From assembly GCA_021823875.1 (NCBI GenBank), contig JAKAMD010000081.1, positions 1-11,230 of the forward strand: a DNA stretch of 11,230 nt. The letters are read 5' to 3'. Under the pieces are notes generated by a model that was given only the letters and a program-made list of their open reading frames with translations, was not told the DNA's origin and made no database searches. The stretch's first letter is position 1. Every line of letters starts with the position of its first letter. Made by a program: the position numbers and the translations under genes. This DNA is from Pseudomonadota bacterium. GTDB lineage: Bacteria > Pseudomonadota > Alphaproteobacteria > Rhizobiales > Xanthobacteraceae. Positions 1 to 9,732 of this stretch are shown here, one piece after another.

Positions 1-2279
1 CCTTCACGCGCGAGGGCAAGCGCGCCATCCTCAACAAGCTGGTGGAATCGGAAGGCTTCGAGAAATTCCTCGACGTCAAATACACCGGCACCAAGCGCTT
101 CGGCCTCGACGGCGGCGAAGCGCTGATTCCGGCGCTCGAGCAGATCATCAAGCGCGGCGGCAATCTCGGCGTGAAGGAGATCGTGCTCGGCATGCCGCAT
201 CGCGGCCGCCTTAACGTTCTGACCCAGGTCATGGGTAAGCCGCACCGCGCGCTGTTCCACGAATTCAAGGGCGGCTCGGTGACGCCGGACGAGATCGAAG
301 GCTCTGGCGACGTCAAATATCACTTGGGCGCGTCATCCGATCGCGAGTTCGACAACAACAAGGTGCACCTGTCGCTCACCGCCAATCCGTCGCACCTGGA
401 GATCGTTGACCCGGTCACGCTCGGCAAGGTACGCGCCAAGCAGGATCAGCACGGCGCCACGCCGGAAGAGCGCACCATGGTCATGCCGCTCTTGCTGCAC
501 GGCGACGCCGCCTTTGCCGGCCAGGGCGTGGTGGCGGAATGCTTCGGCCTATCGGACCTGAAAGGCTATCGCACCGGCGGTTCGATCCATTTCATCGTCA
601 ACAACCAGATCGGCTTCACCACTTATCCGCGCTATTCGCGCTCGTCGCCCTATCCGTCCGACGTCGCCAAGATGATTGAGGCGTTGATCCTGCACGTGAA
701 CGGCGACGATCCGGAAGCCGTGACTTTCGCCGCCAAGATCGCGACCGAGTACCGCCAGCAATTCCAGCGACCGGTGGTCATCGACATGTGGTGCTATCGC
801 CGCTTCGGTCACAACGAAGGCGACGAGCCGGCTTTCACCCAGCCGGTGATGTATCAGAAGATCCGCTCGCACCCGACGACGCTGGAAATCTACGCCAAGA
901 AATTGATCGGCGAAGGCGTTGTTACCGAGGGCGAAGTCGACAAGATGAAGGCCGACTGGCGTGCCCGGCTCGATGCCGAATACGAGGCGGCGCTGAGCTA
1001 CAAACCGAATAAGGCCGACTGGCTCGACGGCCGTTGGGCGGGATTGAAAGCCGCGCGCGACGCCGACGATCCGCGCCGCGGCAATACCGGTGTCGATGTC
1101 GCGGTGCTGCGCGAGATCGGCAAGAAGATCACGCAAGTGCGGCCGGACTTCCACATCCACCGCACCATCCAGCGCTTCCTCGATCACCGCGCCAAATCGA
1201 TCGAGAGCGGCGAGGGCATCGATTGGGCAACCGCCGAGGCGCTCGCCTTCGGCACGCTGCTCAAGGAAGGCACGCCGGTGCGGCTCTCCGGCCAGGACTC
1301 GGAGCGCGGCACCTTCTCGCAGCGTCATTCGGTGCTGTTCGATCAGCAGACCGAGGAGCGCTACACCCCGCTCAACTATGTCGGGCCGGACCAGGCGCGC
1401 TTCGAAGTGCTCAACTCGAGCCTGTCGGAAGAGGCGGTGCTCGGCTTCGAATACGGCTATTCCACCGCCGAGCCGAACACGCTGACGCTATGGGAAGCGC
1501 AGTTCGGCGATTTCGCCAACGGCGCGCAAGTGGTGTTCGACCAATTCATTTCCTCAGGCGAACGCAAATGGCTGCGCATGTCGGGCCTGGTCTGCCTGCT
1601 GCCGCATGGCTACGAGGGTCAGGGGCCGGAGCATTCCTCGGCGCGGCTCGAGCGTTACCTGCAGATGTGCGCGGAAGACAATATGCAGGTCGCCAACTGC
1701 ACCACGCCGGCCAACTACTTCCATATCCTGCGCCGGCAGTTGAAGCGCGAGATTCGCAAACCGCTGATCCTGATGACGCCGAAAAGTCTGCTGCGCCACA
1801 AGCGCGCGGTGTCGCGGCTCGAGCACATGGGTGCGGGTACCTCTTTCCATCGCCTGTTGTGGGACGACGCGCAGGACGCGAGCGAGGGCATCAAGCTCGT
1901 GCCCGACGACAAGATCCGCCGCGTCGTCATGTGCTCGGGCAAGGTCTATTACGACCTCTACGAGGAGCGCGAGAAGCGCGGCATCGACGACATCTATCTG
2001 CTGAGGGTCGAACAGCTCTATCCGTTCCCGTCAAAATCGCTGGTCACCGAACTGTCGCGCTTCAAGCAGGCGGAGATGGTGTGGTGCCAGGAGGAGCCGC
2101 GCAACCAGGGCGCCTGGTTCTTCGTCGACGTGTTTCTGCAATGGGTGCTGAACCAGATCGAGGCCAAGCATCGCCACGTCTTCTACGCCGGCCGCCCGGC
2201 CTCCGCGGCGACCGCCACCGGGCTGATGTCGAAGCACCTCGCCCAGCTCAAGCTGCTGCTCGAGGAAGCGCTGGGATAA
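1..2279 (+). CDS. sucA: 2-oxoglutarate dehydrogenase E1 component (5'-truncated by window edge)
   Basis: Thiamine-diphosphate-dependent E1 subunit of the 2-oxoglutarate dehydrogenase complex. It decarboxylates 2-oxoglutarate and passes the succinyl group to the E2 lipoyl arm in the cytoplasmic TCA cycle. The frame is open to the left edge (first full codon at 3), so the GTG at 42 is an internal Val, not a start. The 758 visible residues represent roughly the last three quarters of a protein usually 930-1000 aa long. Motifs in order: HRGRLNVL (198), the ThDP/Mg site from GDAAFAGQG (501) to NNQIGFTT (600), FGHNEGDEPAFTQP (from 804), then the transketolase-like pyrimidine domain with SGQDSERGTFSQRHSVL (1287), LLPHGYEGQGPEHSSARLER, and a C-terminal LLRVEQLYPFP and WCQEEPRNQGAW. 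The C-terminus is intact, with a TAA stop. sucB follows after 50 nt, and the two are very probably one operon. Identification is secure; the missing N-terminus includes the E2-binding region. Confidence 0.97.
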   Translation, partial: FTREGKRAILNKLVESEGFEKFLDVKYTGTKRFGLDGGEALIPALEQIIKRGGNLGVKEIVLGMPHRGRLNVLTQVMGKPHRALFHEFKGGSVTPDEIEGSGDVKYHLGASSDREFDNNKVHLSLTANPSHLEIVDPVTLGKVRAKQDQHGATPEERTMVMPLLLHGDAAFAGQGVVAECFGLSDLKGYRTGGSIHFIVNNQIGFTTYPRYSRSSPYPSDVAKMIEALILHVNGDDPEAVTFAAKIATEYRQQFQRPVVIDMWCYRRFGHNEGDEPAFTQPVMYQKIRSHPTTLEIYAKKLIGEGVVTEGEVDKMKADWRARLDAEYEAALSYKPNKADWLDGRWAGLKAARDADDPRRGNTGVDVAVLREIGKKITQVRPDFHIHRTIQRFLDHRAKSIESGEGIDWATAEALAFGTLLKEGTPVRLSGQDSERGTFSQRHSVLFDQQTEERYTPLNYVGPDQARFEVLNSSLSEEAVLGFEYGYSTAEPNTLTLWEAQFGDFANGAQVVFDQFISSGERKWLRMSGLVCLLPHGYEGQGPEHSSARLERYLQMCAEDNMQVANCTTPANYFHILRRQLKREIRKPLILMTPKSLLRHKRAVSRLEHMGAGTSFHRLLWDDAQDASEGIKLVPDDKIRRVVMCSGKVYYDLYEEREKRGIDDIYLLRVEQLYPFPSKSLVTELSRFKQAEMVWCQEEPRNQGAWFFVDVFLQWVLNQIEAKHRHVFYAGRPASAATATGLMSKHLAQLKLLLEEALG

Positions 2280-2325
2280 TGCAAGGCGGATGACGACGTC
2301 CGCGCGCGAATTTGAACGGGCATAA
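2279..2325 (+). other. Chain of overlapping mini-ORFs between sucA and sucB (possible coupling leader)
   Basis: The sucA stop overlaps an ATG (TAATG at 2277-2281) that opens a 4-codon frame, MQGG, ending with TGA at 2291-2293. That stop overlaps a second ATG at 2290 (ATGA), which opens an 11-codon frame, MTTSAREFERA, ending with TAA at 2323-2325, just 4 nt before the sucB ATG at 2330. An AAGG at 2283-2286 lies 3 nt before the second ATG, a short spacing for a ribosome binding site. The overlaps are directly visible. That ribosomes use them to carry translation from sucA into sucB is only an inference, and such short frames can arise by chance. Confidence 0.2.
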
Positions 2326-2329
2326 GAAA

Positions 2330-3556
<1,227 letters not shown>

Positions 3557-3564
3557 TTTTCTCG

Positions 3565-3645
3565 GTCATGCCCGGCCTTGTGCCGGGCATCCACGTCTTG
3601 ATACGTGACGAAGACGTGGATGGCCGGGGCGAGCCCGGCCATGAC
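3565..3645. repeat. Large palindromic intergenic repeat (REP/RPE-like) between sucB and lpdA
   Basis: Two 35-nt arms (3565-3599 and 3611-3645) are inverted copies of each other with 29 of 35 positions matching, around an 11-nt centre. Each arm is itself a hairpin with a perfect 9-bp stem and 5-nt loop: 3568-3576 pairs with 3582-3590, and 3620-3628 pairs with 3634-3642. Four of the six differences between the arms are paired changes that keep the small stems intact; the other two fall in the small loops. The sequence style (gtcatgcccgg...catccacgtctt) matches intergenic palindromes that, from general knowledge, recur in large numbers in Bradyrhizobium and relatives. It lies inside the presumed sucAB-lpdA transcript, so it could act in RNA processing, stability or partial termination. 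There is no T tract after it. Confidence 0.85.
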
Positions 3646-3657
3646 GATTGCGAGTTC

Positions 3658-3661
3658 GGAG
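3658..3661 (+). promoter_or_regulatory. Ribosome binding site of lpdA
   Basis: GGAG lies 7 nt before the ATG at 3669. This site decides the start: the frame extends upstream to a possible start at 3648, but that start would lie just after the palindromic repeat, with no Shine-Dalgarno sequence, and would add residues foreign to the family. Confidence 0.65.
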
Positions 3662-3668
3662 TTGTTTG

Positions 3669-5069
<1,401 letters not shown>

Positions 5070-5103
5070 GCGATCATTCCGGCGCGTGCCGCGGTCTTGC
5101 CTC

Positions 5104-5126
5104 CCCTCTCCCGCAACGGGAGAGGG
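5104..5126 (+). terminator. GC-rich hairpin after lpdA (terminator-like or repeat remnant)
   Basis: A perfect 10-bp stem (5104-5113 with 5117-5126, arms CCCTCTCCCG and CGGGAGAGGG) closes on a 3-nt CAA loop, 34 nt after the lpdA stop. No run of T follows (GTAGGACC), so it is not a classical intrinsic terminator. The CCCTCTCCC...GGGAGAGGG arrangement resembles a short palindrome common between genes in many proteobacteria. It may end the ODH transcript, protect its 3' end, or simply be a dispersed repeat. Confidence 0.5.
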
Positions 5127-5196
5127 TAGGACCTGCAACGCCGCAGCCGGTATTACCGCCACAATTGGGCGGCATTGCCCGTGCTATTAATCGCAA

Positions 5197-5727
5197 ATGC
5201 GCCGCTGGCTTCGCCCGCTCTGGATCATGCTCGCGCTCCTGTTTTTGCTGGAGGCGTGGCTGTGGGATCATCTCGAGCCACTGGTCGCGCGCGTGGTCGG
5301 GCTCTTTCCGTGGTGCCGGCTCAAGGACTGGATCAAGCGCACCATCGAGAGCCTGCCGCCTTGGGCGGCGCTCGGCGTGTTCATCGTCCCGTTCGTCGTC
5401 CTGCTGCCGCTCAAGTTCCTGGAAGTCTTCTTCCTGGCCAAGCGGCAATGGATCGCCGCCGGCCTGGTGCTGCTCGCGGCCAAGTTATTGGGACTCGGCG
5501 TCACCGCCTTCGTGTTCGACGCCACCCGCGACAAGCTCTTACAGATGGCCTGGTTCGCCCGCATGTACGACTGGTTCATGTGGGCGCGCGATTGGGCGCA
5601 CGAAATGACCGAGCCGGTGCGCGAGCGCCTGCGCCAATTGACCTGGCTGCTCAAGCCGCAACGCGCCGGGCGTTTTCTGCGCCGGCTGATGCGGCTCAGG
5701 CGAAATGCCTATCGGCGGGCGGCGTGA
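5197..5727 (+). CDS. Uncharacterised Trp-rich small membrane protein
   Basis: I do not recognise a named family. The 176-aa product has an N-terminal hydrophobic segment (about 8-23) that could be a signal anchor, then two further membrane segments (about 57-80 and 85-106), so two or three membrane passes. The soluble C-terminal part (about 108-176) is amphipathic and ends in an arginine-rich tail (nine Arg among residues 151-176). It has 13 tryptophans (7%), well above usual. The reading frame shows membrane-protein composition and sits in a tidy gap: 127 nt after lpdA and 21 nt before the convergent DUF4337 stop. No good Shine-Dalgarno precedes the ATG (ATTAATCGCAA), which leaves the start somewhat uncertain. 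Same-strand placement after lpdA suggests possible read-through from the ODH operon, but the intervening hairpin argues for at least partial separation. Function unknown. Confidence 0.75.
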   Translation: MRRWLRPLWIMLALLFLLEAWLWDHLEPLVARVVGLFPWCRLKDWIKRTIESLPPWAALGVFIVPFVVLLPLKFLEVFFLAKRQWIAAGLVLLAAKLLGLGVTAFVFDATRDKLLQMAWFARMYDWFMWARDWAHEMTEPVRERLRQLTWLLKPQRAGRFLRRLMRLRRNAYRRAA

Positions 5728-5748
5728 TGGCGCCGCAATAGATGCCGG

Positions 5749-6363
5749 TCAGTGTGCCGCGGCGTGGGTCAGGAAATCCAGCGCGTGCGGTGCCCACAAT
5801 CCGAGACTGGTCAGCGCAAGCCCGGCTATGCCGAGCAAGCCCGACAGCCAGCCCAGCACCACCATGCCGGTGATGACTTCCGCGGAAGCGAGTACGATGC
5901 CGATCTGGAAGGCAGCCGAGGCGAACTCGTAATTGTGATAGCGCGACATATCGAGGTCGCGCTTGTGCTCGGCCGCCTGTGCCTTGGCCATGAGCTGCTT
6001 GCGGCCTTCGCCGCCCTTGGGGTCGTCGTCATAGCGCCCCGCGAGGTCGATCCAGTCCTTGGCGGTCTTGGCCAGCCGCGCCTTCACGGCCGGATCGGTG
6101 GCGCGGTCGGTCTCGATCTTCATGTGCTCGGCGCCGGTGCGCAGGATGGTGCCGCGGATGTGCTTGGCCTGGTAGAACGCCCACAGGTCGTTGGCGTGGA
6201 CGGTTTCGGTGATCGCCGCGGTCTGCGCGCTCTTGCCCAGCGTTTCCGAGAACGCCAGGAACAGCGCCAGCACCGAGATCAGCAGCGCGATCTTTTTGCT
6301 GCCGCCATGCGAGGCATGTTCGGCGTGTTCGGCATGTTCGAGATTTTCGTGCGGCCCGGCCAT
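5749..6363 (-). CDS. DUF4337 domain membrane protein
   Basis: A 204-aa protein that I recognise as DUF4337, a family of unknown function found mostly in alpha- and betaproteobacteria. A short His/Glu/Ala-rich N-terminus (about 5-19, with AEH repeats) comes before a first membrane segment (24-39, IALLISVLALFLAFSE). A mostly helical soluble region of about 100 residues follows (ETVHANDLWAFYQAK and onward), then two C-terminal membrane segments (about 146-170 and 173-192). The start is the ATG at 6363, supported by GGAG 6 nt upstream; an upstream extension to 6402 would add 13 residues without a ribosome binding site. A 215-aa frame on the opposite strand (5752-6399) is an antisense shadow. The gene lies 87 nt downstream of xerC on the same strand, so it may share its transcript. 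It converges on the small membrane protein gene with a 21-nt gap and no clear terminator. Confidence 0.88.
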   Translation of the reverse strand: MAGPHENLEHAEHAEHASHGGSKKIALLISVLALFLAFSETLGKSAQTAAITETVHANDLWAFYQAKHIRGTILRTGAEHMKIETDRATDPAVKARLAKTAKDWIDLAGRYDDDPKGGEGRKQLMAKAQAAEHKRDLDMSRYHNYEFASAAFQIGIVLASAEVITGMVVLGWLSGLLGIAGLALTSLGLWAPHALDFLTHAAAH

Positions 6364-6369
6364 CGCCCT

Positions 6370-6373
6370 CTCC
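6370..6373 (-). promoter_or_regulatory. Ribosome binding site of the DUF4337 gene
   Basis: Read on the minus strand, GGAG (part of GGAGAGGG) is followed by 6 nt and then the ATG at 6363-6361. It supports this start over the longer frame that begins at 6402. Confidence 0.6.
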
Positions 6374-6450
6374 GGTTTGAAAAGCGCCGTACAGGATAGC
6401 AAAGCGCGGACGCGCGCAAGAGGCGTTAGGCGGTTATTGCGGCGGTTTTG

Positions 6451-7386
6451 TTACGCGCGCGGGTGCGCGCTCGCATAAACGTCGAGTAAACGCTCGGCAT
6501 CGACCGCGGTATAAACCTGGGTGGTCGAGAGCGAGGCATGGCCGAGCAGTTCCTGGATGGCGCGCAGGTCGCCGCCGCGCGCGAGCAGGTGGGTGGCGAA
6601 AGAATGGCGCAGCGCGTGAGGGGTGGCGCTGTCCGGCAGGCCCAGCGCGCCGCGCAAGGTGGCCATGGTCAGTTGCACGATGCGGGGAGAGAGCGGTCCG
6701 CCGCGTGCGCCCACAAACAGTGGCCCGTCGGGCCCGCCCTCGAACGGACAGAGCGCGACATAGTCGGCGATCAGCTTGGCGACCTGCGGCAGGAGCGGCA
6801 CCATCCGCGTCTTGTTGCCCTTGCCGGTGACGGTGAGGGCGTCGGCCGTGCCCGCCACATCTTTCCGCTTGAGGCCGAGCGCCTCGGAGACGCGCAGGCC
6901 CGCACCATAAAGCAGCGCCAGCACGGCCGCGTCGCGCGCCAGCACCCAGGGTTCGCGGGTTTCGCCGGCGCGCAACTCCGTGTCGGTCATGCGCTTGGCG
7001 GCGCTGACGGTGAGCGGCTTGGGCAAGGTCTTGGCCAGCTTGGGTGCGCGCACGGCGGCAAGCGCGCCGACCTTGCCCTTGCCGTTGCGCTCGAGATAAC
7101 GCGCGAAGGAGCGGGTGCCGGCCAGCACCCGCATCAGCGAGCGGTTGCCGAGGCCATCGGCCCGCCGCGCCGCCATGAAGGCGCGGATGTCGGAGGGCGT
7201 CAGCTTGGCCAGTTGCTTCAGCGTGGGCGGTCCGCCGAGATGCTCGGCGAGGAAGCCGAGGAACTGGCCGACGTCGCGGGTATAGGCCTCCAGGGTCTTG
7301 CCCGACATGCGCTTTTCGGTGCCGAGAAACCTAAGCCAGCCGGCAATTTCGGCCTTCACGTCCGGGCTGGCGGCGATTTCGCTCAT
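6451..7386 (-). CDS. xerC: Tyrosine recombinase XerC
   Basis: Site-specific recombinase that, with XerD, resolves chromosome dimers at dif near division. The 311-aa product has an N-terminal SAM-like core-binding domain (about 10-105, with GKTLEAYTRDVGQFLGFL) and a C-terminal catalytic domain. All catalytic residues are present: R165 (GAGLRVSEALGL), K189 (TGKGNKTRMVPL), H257 and R260 (TPHALRHSFATHLL), H283 (GHASLSTTQVY) and nucleophile Y292. Their spacing matches XerC/XerD rather than phage or integron integrases. I prefer XerC over XerD because of overall sequence feel, which is a weaker claim than the family call. The ATG at 7386 fits the normal N-terminus. The frame runs on to a TTG at 7443, but neither start has a well-placed Shine-Dalgarno; purine-rich stretches lie too far upstream of 7386. 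It is divergent from priA, and DUF4337 follows downstream. Confidence 0.93.
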   Translation of the reverse strand: MSEIAASPDVKAEIAGWLRFLGTEKRMSGKTLEAYTRDVGQFLGFLAEHLGGPPTLKQLAKLTPSDIRAFMAARRADGLGNRSLMRVLAGTRSFARYLERNGKGKVGALAAVRAPKLAKTLPKPLTVSAAKRMTDTELRAGETREPWVLARDAAVLALLYGAGLRVSEALGLKRKDVAGTADALTVTGKGNKTRMVPLLPQVAKLIADYVALCPFEGGPDGPLFVGARGGPLSPRIVQLTMATLRGALGLPDSATPHALRHSFATHLLARGGDLRAIQELLGHASLSTTQVYTAVDAERLLDVYASAHPRA

Positions 7387-7448
7387 GGCTGCTAAGGTGG
7401 CAGGGCTTCCTTCACCCTTCCTTAAGCGCCCGGAATCGGCCAAGCCAT

Positions 7449-7497
7449 GCGCATGATCCCGAAAAGTGGGAACCGGTTTTCGGAAGAGATCATGCGC
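7449..7497. repeat. Palindromic dispersed-type repeat between xerC and priA
   Basis: A 10-bp outer arm GCGCATGATC (7449-7458) pairs with GATCATGCGC (7488-7497), and an inner 7-bp arm CCGAAAA (7459-7465) pairs with TTTTCGG (7477-7483). A 4-nt bulge (AAGA, 7484-7487) lies on the right side, and the central loop is GTGGGAACCGG. The sequence style (GCATGATC...AAAAGTGG..AACCGGTTTT...GATCATGC) matches, from general knowledge, a very frequent intergenic repeat of Bradyrhizobium, Rhodopseudomonas and relatives. It sits in the only promoter-bearing gap of two divergent genes and ends 14 nt before the priA ATG. Confidence 0.85.
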
Positions 7498-7511
7498 AAA
7501 CGAATAAGCCC

Positions 7512-9686
7512 ATGAACACGCGCGTTGTCGATGTCCTGGTGCCGGTGGCGCTCGATACGGCCTATTCCTACCGGGTGCCGGCCGGGCTCGAGCTCGCCCC
7601 CGGCGACCTGGTGGCGGTGCCGTTGGGCGCGCGCGAGACGCTGGGCGTGGTATGGGCGGAAAATCCCAATCCGAATCCGCGCCTGCACAATCGCCTGAAG
7701 GACATCGACGAGAAGCTCGACGTACCCCCGCTTAAGCCCGAGCTGCGCCAATTCGTCGACTGGGTCTCGGGCTATACGCTGGCGGCGCGCGGCATGGTGC
7801 TGCGCATGGCGCTGCGCATGGGCGAGCATCTCGGTCCCGCGCGCGAGCGCATCGGCGTGCGGCTGGCCGGCCCGCCGCCGCAACGCATGACGGTGGCGCG
7901 AGCGCGCGTACTGGCGCTGTTCCGCGATGGGTTGACGCGCGCCAAGGGCGACGCCGCGCGCGAAGCCGGTGTGAGCGCGGGTGTCATCGATGGGCTGATC
8001 GACGAGGGCACGCTCGAAACCCTGGTGTTGCCGCCGGAGAAGGTGGCGCGGACACCCGATCCGGATTTCGCCAAACCCGACTTCGCGCTCGGCCAGCTCG
8101 CCGCCGCCGACGCACTGCGCACCACGGTCGACCAGGGCGGCTACAGCGTCACGCTGCTCGACGGCGTTACCGGCTCCGGCAAAACGGAAGTCTATTTCGA
8201 GGCGGTGGCGGAGAACATCCGGCGCGGGCACCAGACATTGATCCTGATGCCGGAGATTGCGCTCACCGCGCAGTTTCTCGATCGCTTCAGCGCGCGTTTC
8301 GGCGTGCGCCCAGCGGAATGGCATTCGCAGTTGTCGCCGCGCACGCGGCAGCGCACGTGGGGCGCGGTGGCTGGAAATGAAGTGCCGGTTATCGTTGGCG
8401 CGCGATCGGCGCTTTTTTTGCCATACGCCGATCTCGGGCTGGTTATCGTCGATGAGGAGCACGATCCTGCCTATAAGCAGGAGGACGGCGCGCATTATCA
8501 CGCGCGTGACATGGCGGTGGTGCGCGGCTCGATCGCGAAGTTTCCGGTGGTACTGGCCTCGGCTACCCCGTCGGTCGAGTCGGAAGTGAACGCGCGACGC
8601 GGGCGTTACCGTCATCTGCATCTGCCGGAACGGTTCGGCGGCGCGCACCTGCCGCAAGTGGAAGCGATCGACATGCGGCGCGAAGGTCCGCCGCGCGGCC
8701 GGTTCATTGCGCCGCGACTCGCTGAAGCAGTGCAGATCACGCTCGAACGCGGCGAGCAGGCGCTGTTGTTCCTCAATCGCCGCGGTTATGCGCCGCTCAC
8801 GCTCTGCCGCGCCTGCGGCTTTCGCCTGCAATGCCCGAACTGCGACGCCTGGCTGGTCGATCATCGTTTCAGGAAGCGGCTGGTCTGCCACCACTGCGGC
8901 TTCTCCATGCCGCCGCCGGTCGAATGCCCCAATTGCCACGCCACCGAAAGCTTCGCCGCCGTCGGCCCCGGTGTCGAGCGGCTGGAGCAGGAAGCGGCTG
9001 AGCTGTTCCCGCAGGCGCGCATTCTGGTGCTGTCGAGCGATCTCATCGAATCGGTCGAGCGGTTGCGCAGCGAATTGGACGACGTGGCACAGGGGCGCTT
9101 CGATCTCGTCATCGGCACGCAGCTCGTCGCCAAGGGTCATCATTTCCCCAAGCTCAATCTGGTCGGCATCGTCGATGCCGATCTCGGCCTCGGTAATGGT
9201 GATCCGCGCGCCGCCGAGCGCACCTTCCAACTCTTGCATCAGGTGGTCGGGCGCGCTGGCCGCGAGGAAGGCCGCGGCGTCGGTTATTTGCAGACGCACC
9301 AGCCCGAGCATCCGGTGATGCGCGCGCTGATCTCCGGTGACCGCGAGGCCTTTTACAAGAATGAGATCGAACAGCGCGAGCGCACGGGCTATCCGCCGTT
9401 CGGGCGGTTGGCGAGTCTGGTCATCAGCGCCAACGAGCGCCACGGCGCGGAAGCTTATGGCCGCTCATTGGTGTCGCACGCACCGAAGGACGAGCAGGTG
9501 CGCATCCTCGGGCCGGCGGAAGCGCCGATCGCGGTGGTGCGTGGCCGCCATCGTTTCCGCATCCTGGTGAAGGCGCCGCGCGCCTTCGATCTTTCGACCT
9601 TTCTACGCGACTGGCTGGCGCGCGCGCCCAAGCCGAAAGGCAATGTACAGCTTGCAGTCGATGTCGATCCGATGAGTTTTTTGTGA
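7512..9686 (+). CDS. priA: Primosomal protein N' (replication restart helicase PriA)
   Basis: 3'-to-5' superfamily 2 DNA helicase that binds abandoned replication forks and reloads the replisome. The 724-aa product is close to the 732 aa of the E. coli protein. An N-terminal 3'-DNA-binding domain (about 1-105, VVDVLVPVALDTAYSYRVP) is followed by a winged-helix region and then the helicase core. The core shows Walker A GVTGSGKT (218-225), the DEEH box (314-317) and SATPSVES. Eight zinc-binding cysteines follow in four C-x2-C pairs (C432/C435, C441/C444, C459/C462, C472/C475). Helicase lobe 2 has GTQLVAKGHHFP and HQVVGRAGRE. The ATG at 7512 fits the family N-terminus but has no Shine-Dalgarno (AATAAGCCC precedes it). 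The frame stays open upstream through the palindromic repeat without another ATG. A 673-aa frame on the opposite strand is a shadow. Confidence 0.97.
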   Translation: MNTRVVDVLVPVALDTAYSYRVPAGLELAPGDLVAVPLGARETLGVVWAENPNPNPRLHNRLKDIDEKLDVPPLKPELRQFVDWVSGYTLAARGMVLRMALRMGEHLGPARERIGVRLAGPPPQRMTVARARVLALFRDGLTRAKGDAAREAGVSAGVIDGLIDEGTLETLVLPPEKVARTPDPDFAKPDFALGQLAAADALRTTVDQGGYSVTLLDGVTGSGKTEVYFEAVAENIRRGHQTLILMPEIALTAQFLDRFSARFGVRPAEWHSQLSPRTRQRTWGAVAGNEVPVIVGARSALFLPYADLGLVIVDEEHDPAYKQEDGAHYHARDMAVVRGSIAKFPVVLASATPSVESEVNARRGRYRHLHLPERFGGAHLPQVEAIDMRREGPPRGRFIAPRLAEAVQITLERGEQALLFLNRRGYAPLTLCRACGFRLQCPNCDAWLVDHRFRKRLVCHHCGFSMPPPVECPNCHATESFAAVGPGVERLEQEAAELFPQARILVLSSDLIESVERLRSELDDVAQGRFDLVIGTQLVAKGHHFPKLNLVGIVDADLGLGNGDPRAAERTFQLLHQVVGRAGREEGRGVGYLQTHQPEHPVMRALISGDREAFYKNEIEQRERTGYPPFGRLASLVISANERHGAEAYGRSLVSHAPKDEQVRILGPAEAPIAVVRGRHRFRILVKAPRAFDLSTFLRDWLARAPKPKGNVQLAVDVDPMSFL

Positions 9687-9723
9687 ACCATTTTGGCGCT
9701 GTTCGCGGACCTTCGTAAATGGT
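9687..9723. repeat. Spaced inverted repeat immediately after priA
   Basis: ACCATTT (9687-9693) and AAATGGT (9717-9723) form a perfect 7-bp inverted pair separated by 23 nt, beginning at the base after the priA stop. It lies in the relatively AT-rich gap before the next gene. It could be a weak 3'-end stem for priA mRNA or an operator; at this length chance is possible. Confidence 0.25.
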
Positions 9724-9732
9724 AGTATTTTC

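Noticed and set aside
1034..2293. 419-aa + strand frame overlapping sucA in another frame
   Set aside because: An Ala/Arg-rich, motif-free translation entirely inside sucA, whose own frame is conserved to its stop; a composition artefact.
3648..3668. Seven-residue N-terminal extension of LpdA
   Set aside because: The start at 3648 lacks a ribosome binding site and falls just after the palindromic repeat; the ATG at 3669 has GGAG at 7 nt and gives the normal Lpd N-terminus.
5752..6399. 215-aa + strand frame opposite the DUF4337 gene
   Set aside because: The minus-strand frame has clear membrane helices, a recognised family and a good ribosome binding site; the + frame has none of these.
6364..6450. 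Possible promoter for the DUF4337 gene on the minus strand (TATCCT-like hexamer about 35 nt before the ATG)
   Set aside because: No -35 partner at the right spacing beyond a poor TTGCGC at 15 nt; too weak to annotate in this G+C-rich gap.
6451..7386. Tyrosine recombinase as evidence for an integrated mobile element or integron
   Set aside because: Length, catalytic residue spacing and housekeeping neighbours fit chromosomal XerC; no attachment-site repeats, tRNA gene or cassette array are nearby.
7422..9443. 673-aa open frame on the minus strand covering almost all of priA
   Set aside because: PriA on the + strand has every helicase and zinc motif. The antisense product is rich in Arg, His, Asp and Ala, has no recognisable domain, and is what high-G+C codon bias produces opposite a real gene.
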